From Planctomycetota bacterium (GTDB lineage Bacteria; Planctomycetota; Phycisphaerae; Sedimentisphaerales; SG8-4): a DNA stretch of 7,455 nucleotides. The notes beneath the pieces were generated by a model. It did no database searches, was not told the origin of the DNA, and saw only the letters and a list, made by a program, of their open reading frames with translations. Below, piece by piece: positions 5,099 to 7,455 of this stretch. Position numbers and translations under genes: made by a program. Position 1 is the stretch's first letter. Every line of letters starts with the position of its first letter. The stretch is from assembly GCA_030607345.1 (NCBI GenBank), contig JAUWKC010000078.1, forward strand, positions 1 to 7,455, in the 5' to 3' direction.

Positions 5099-6609
5099 TG
5101 AATTCAAAACCACTGGCATTATTATTGACATCTCTGATGTGCCTGGTTCTTGTTGTGGGTCCCGGTTGCGGCGGGCCTGGCAAAATGACGTTCGGCAGGC
5201 GCGACGAGCCGCGTGATAATGCCGAGCCTGATTACCTTGGCCTTGTCAAAGCTTATGCCGATGTACTGATTGAGCACGGCACAGACACTTACGGCAATGT
5301 CAGCTCGCCCTTGATTGCATCGACTCTTGACAGGGGCACTTTGTCCCTTATGGCCGGCAAGCCCGGAGATATCGAAGGAATCCGCGGCGGCGACCGCGCA
5401 AATACCGGCGCCAACGTCTTTCACGACCAGGATATGTATCAGGTGCTGTATGCCCTGACCGAGATAACCGGCGACAAACGCTACGCAAACCAGGCCGACA
5501 AAACGCTCAAATGGTTCTTCCGGCACTGCCAGAGTCCCCAAACCGGACTTATGGCCTGGGGCGAGCATCTCTCCTGGGCTTTTAAGCAGGACGACCTTGC
5601 CGGCAGGAAGGACGGACCACACGAGTTCTACGGCCCATGGGTGCTCTGGGACAGGTCTTTTCAAATTGCACCGAAGGCCTGTACGAAATTTGCCCGCGGA
5701 TTGTGGGACCACCAAATCCATGAGCACAGCGGCGAGTTCTCCCGACACGCCAAATGGGTAAGCCACGGCACGGCAGTAGGCAACGGCTATCCTCGCCACG
5801 GCGGTTTCTGTATCGCAACTTGGGCCGAAGCCTACAACCGAACCAAAGAACCCGTCTTCCTGAAGGCCATCGAGACCCTTGTCGACCACTTCGAGAAAAC
5901 CAGCGGCAAAGAAACCGGCGCCATCCCCTGCTGCACCACCCCGAGCAGGATAAATATTATCTGGCCGGAAAGTAACCTGTCATTGGCTGTCGACCTCTGG
6001 GACGCCGCCGAAGAAGTCCCCGAACCCTTGGCTCAGAAATTGCGCGAACGGACCTTCAAGACCGACCGGGTTTACCTGAGTCTGCTGCACGAATTCGGCC
6101 CCACAGGAAGAGGATTCGTCGCCGGCGCCAACGTCCAAACGCTTGAGCGCCTCACCGAAGGCCCCTGGACAGATACCAAAATCTGGGGTACGGGTTATGG
6201 CAAGGCCACCGACGCCCAGATCGCGATGCTCTGCTATCTGCGCTACCGGCAGGTAAAAATGCCCGGCTATAAAAAGCTCGTTCTTGACGCGGCCTCACGC
6301 TACCTCCACTCAGAACCTGACACGAAAATAACCTTGTATCCCGGCTCAATGGCCGACGCCATCCTCCACATGCTCGCCTGCTATAAACTCACAGGTCGGG
6401 ATTATTATATGCACAGGGCACAATACTTCGCCAAAAAGGCCGTCGAGACCTTCTTTGACGACAGCTCGGCACTTCCCAAAGCCAGTTCGGCGCACGACCA
6501 CTACGAGACCATCACCGGCGGCGACGACCTGATGATGGCGATGCTGGAGCTCTGGGCTGCGAAATGCCAGCCACAAAAAGACCTCCACCTGGTTTATAAT
6601 CACCGCTAA
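5098..6609 (+). CDS. Exported six-hairpin (alpha/alpha)-barrel protein of unknown specificity
   Basis: 503 residues. The N-terminus is a signal peptide (hydrophobic 6-20) ending GPGCGG (21-26). Cys24 suggests a lipoprotein, although Gly-Pro-Gly is an unusual lipobox. The mature part has the alternating helical repeats of six-hairpin glycosidase-like enzymes: MYQVLYALTEITGDKRYANQADKTLKWF (113-140, split here by sense), GGFCIATWAEAYNRT (235-249), AQIAMLCYLRYRQV (373-386) and AILHMLACYKLTGRDYY (421-437). Conserved-looking polar clusters that could form an active site are WGEHLSW (154-160), HEFYGPWVLWDRS (175-187), YPRHGG (231-236) and HDHYETITGGDD (466-477). I recall similar proteins in planctomycetes without an assigned activity. 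A glycoside hydrolase, polysaccharide lyase or epimerase role is possible but unproven. The gene follows a coupled 42-codon ORF and lies 38 bases before an SDR gene, suggesting one carbohydrate-related operon. Confidence 0.75.
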   Translation: MNSKPLALLLTSLMCLVLVVGPGCGGPGKMTFGRRDEPRDNAEPDYLGLVKAYADVLIEHGTDTYGNVSSPLIASTLDRGTLSLMAGKPGDIEGIRGGDRANTGANVFHDQDMYQVLYALTEITGDKRYANQADKTLKWFFRHCQSPQTGLMAWGEHLSWAFKQDDLAGRKDGPHEFYGPWVLWDRSFQIAPKACTKFARGLWDHQIHEHSGEFSRHAKWVSHGTAVGNGYPRHGGFCIATWAEAYNRTKEPVFLKAIETLVDHFEKTSGKETGAIPCCTTPSRINIIWPESNLSLAVDLWDAAEEVPEPLAQKLRERTFKTDRVYLSLLHEFGPTGRGFVAGANVQTLERLTEGPWTDTKIWGTGYGKATDAQIAMLCYLRYRQVKMPGYKKLVLDAASRYLHSEPDTKITLYPGSMADAILHMLACYKLTGRDYYMHRAQYFAKKAVETFFDDSSALPKASSAHDHYETITGGDDLMMAMLELWAAKCQPQKDLHLVYNHR

Positions 6610-6647
6610 GAGAATCTGTAAACAGCAGGAAAGAAAGGTGTGTCGAA

Positions 6648-7412
6648 ATGATTTATGAAGACTTGAAAGGCAAAAAAGTCTTGGTAACCGGCTCGAGCAG
6701 CGGTATCGGTGCGGCCGCTGCCGTAATGTTCGCTCGGCAGGGCTCTTTCGTAGGCGTCCACTATTTTCAGTCCAGACAGGCCGCCGAAAAAATCCTTGCC
6801 GAAGTCAAACAAAGCAGTGACGGTGTCCTGCTCCAGGCCGATGTCCGCGATGAAACACAGATAAATGAAATGATAGAGCAGTTCGTAAAAGCAGCAGGCG
6901 GCATCGATGTTCTTATTAATAACGCCGGCTCGATGATTAAGAGGCAGCCCCTTGAGACCGCAACCGCCCGCTATCACGATGACCTCTACGCCACCAATGT
7001 CCGAAGCATCGTGCTTGTGACAAAGGCGGCCCTGCCGCATCTGAAAAAAAGCAAAGGCAATATTGTAAATATCGGTTCGCTGGGAGGCCACACCGGCGGA
7101 ACGCACGGCTCCGGTATGTACTGCGCGTCCAAGGGAGCTGTCGCTACTCTTACTATGGGTATGGCCAAAGAATTTGCCCCCTACGCAATCAGAGCCAACA
7201 ACGTCTGCCCGGGTGTTATTGAAACGCCGTTCCACGACAAGTTCAGCACCCCTCAGTTCGTAAAGGACTTTGCTGATAACACTCCGCTCGGAAGAAACGG
7301 CACCGCCGATGACGTCGCAAAAGCCGTACTGTTTCTGGCAAGCAGCGAGGCCGCCGGTTTTATCACCGGCGAATACATCGCCGTCAACGGCGGCTTCTAT
7401 ATGAGGGCTTGA
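6648..7412 (+). CDS. Short-chain dehydrogenase/reductase (classical SDR)
   Basis: 254 residues, the standard classical SDR length. The ATG has AAAGGTG (6634-6640) 7 bases upstream. The dinucleotide-binding motif TGSSSGIG is at 14-21, a conserved Asp at 65 (ADVRD), NNAG at 91-94, and the catalytic tetrad is complete: N117, S144, Y158 and K162 (YCASK). The PG motif is at 188-189 and the C-terminal ITGEYIAVNGGF is typical of FabG-like members. It probably catalyses NAD(P)-dependent oxidation or reduction of a hydroxyl or keto group in the cytoplasm. Automatic labels would be 3-oxoacyl-ACP reductase, glucose 1-dehydrogenase or gluconate/deoxygluconate dehydrogenase. The neighbouring exported six-hairpin protein favours a sugar substrate, but this is inference. 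It lies 38 bases after the six-hairpin gene and 36 bases before the next ATG, consistent with one transcript. Confidence 0.92.
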   Translation: MIYEDLKGKKVLVTGSSSGIGAAAAVMFARQGSFVGVHYFQSRQAAEKILAEVKQSSDGVLLQADVRDETQINEMIEQFVKAAGGIDVLINNAGSMIKRQPLETATARYHDDLYATNVRSIVLVTKAALPHLKKSKGNIVNIGSLGGHTGGTHGSGMYCASKGAVATLTMGMAKEFAPYAIRANNVCPGVIETPFHDKFSTPQFVKDFADNTPLGRNGTADDVAKAVLFLASSEAAGFITGEYIAVNGGFYMRA

Positions 7413-7448
7413 AATACCAACCGTCACTTTCAGAAGGAGAGAAGCCTT

Positions 7449-7455
7449 ATGAAAA
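7449..7455 (+). CDS. Start of the next operon gene (cut by window edge)
   Basis: AAGGAG (7434-7439) is followed 9 bases later by an ATG, and only the first two codons (Met-Lys) are in the window. The 36-base gap after the SDR gene suggests it belongs to the same operon. Nothing can be said about its product. Confidence 0.6.

Noticed and set aside
5122..5889. 255-codon reverse ORF opposite the six-hairpin gene
   Set aside because: Antisense shadow of a gene with a strong ribosome binding site and signal peptide; no recognisable motifs.
6606..7427. 273-codon reverse ORF opposite the SDR gene
   Set aside because: It is antisense to a complete SDR with all catalytic residues; its sequence matches no family and the opening follows from codon bias.

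Overview
The window looks like a chromosomal segment from a Phycisphaerae-type planctomycete or a close relative. This is inferred from the gene families and was not tested by a search. The pointers are a DUF4954 protein, an Arg/Gly-rich secreted protein, an amidase-fold secreted protein and a six-hairpin (alpha/alpha barrel) protein of a type I associate with planctomycete genomes. Base composition is moderate, around 50-55% GC by eye. I saw no rRNA, tRNA, CRISPR array or insertion sequence.

Left part (1-3257). A DUF4954 beta-helix protein runs off the left edge on the minus strand. A gene-free stretch of about 356 bases separates it from a plus-strand, membrane-anchored protein with the fold of a peptidoglycan amidase but without the zinc ligands. 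That gene converges on a minus-strand gene for a secreted Arg/Gly-rich protein, and an intrinsic terminator serving the minus-strand gene lies between them. An ASCH-domain protein lies upstream on the same minus strand.

Middle (3258-4863). A compact divergent promoter region has two sigma70-like promoters back to back. It separates the ASCH gene, which may have a leaderless transcript, from a small PGPGW-type membrane protein. Next comes rmuC with its own near-consensus promoter.

Right part (4889-7455). A promoter with perfect TTGACA and TATAAT boxes drives an apparent operon. Its order is a 42-codon secreted-peptide or leader ORF whose stop overlaps the next start (TGATG), an exported six-hairpin protein of unknown specificity, a short-chain dehydrogenase/reductase, and the first codons of another gene with a strong ribosome binding site. 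The organisation suggests coordinated processing of a carbohydrate, with export-side cleavage or binding and cytoplasmic oxidation or reduction. The substrate cannot be read from the sequence.

The most interesting points are the amidase-fold protein that seems to have lost every catalytic metal ligand, the coupled leader ORF in front of the six-hairpin gene, the tight divergent promoter pair, and a short palindromic element recurring in two intergenic regions.
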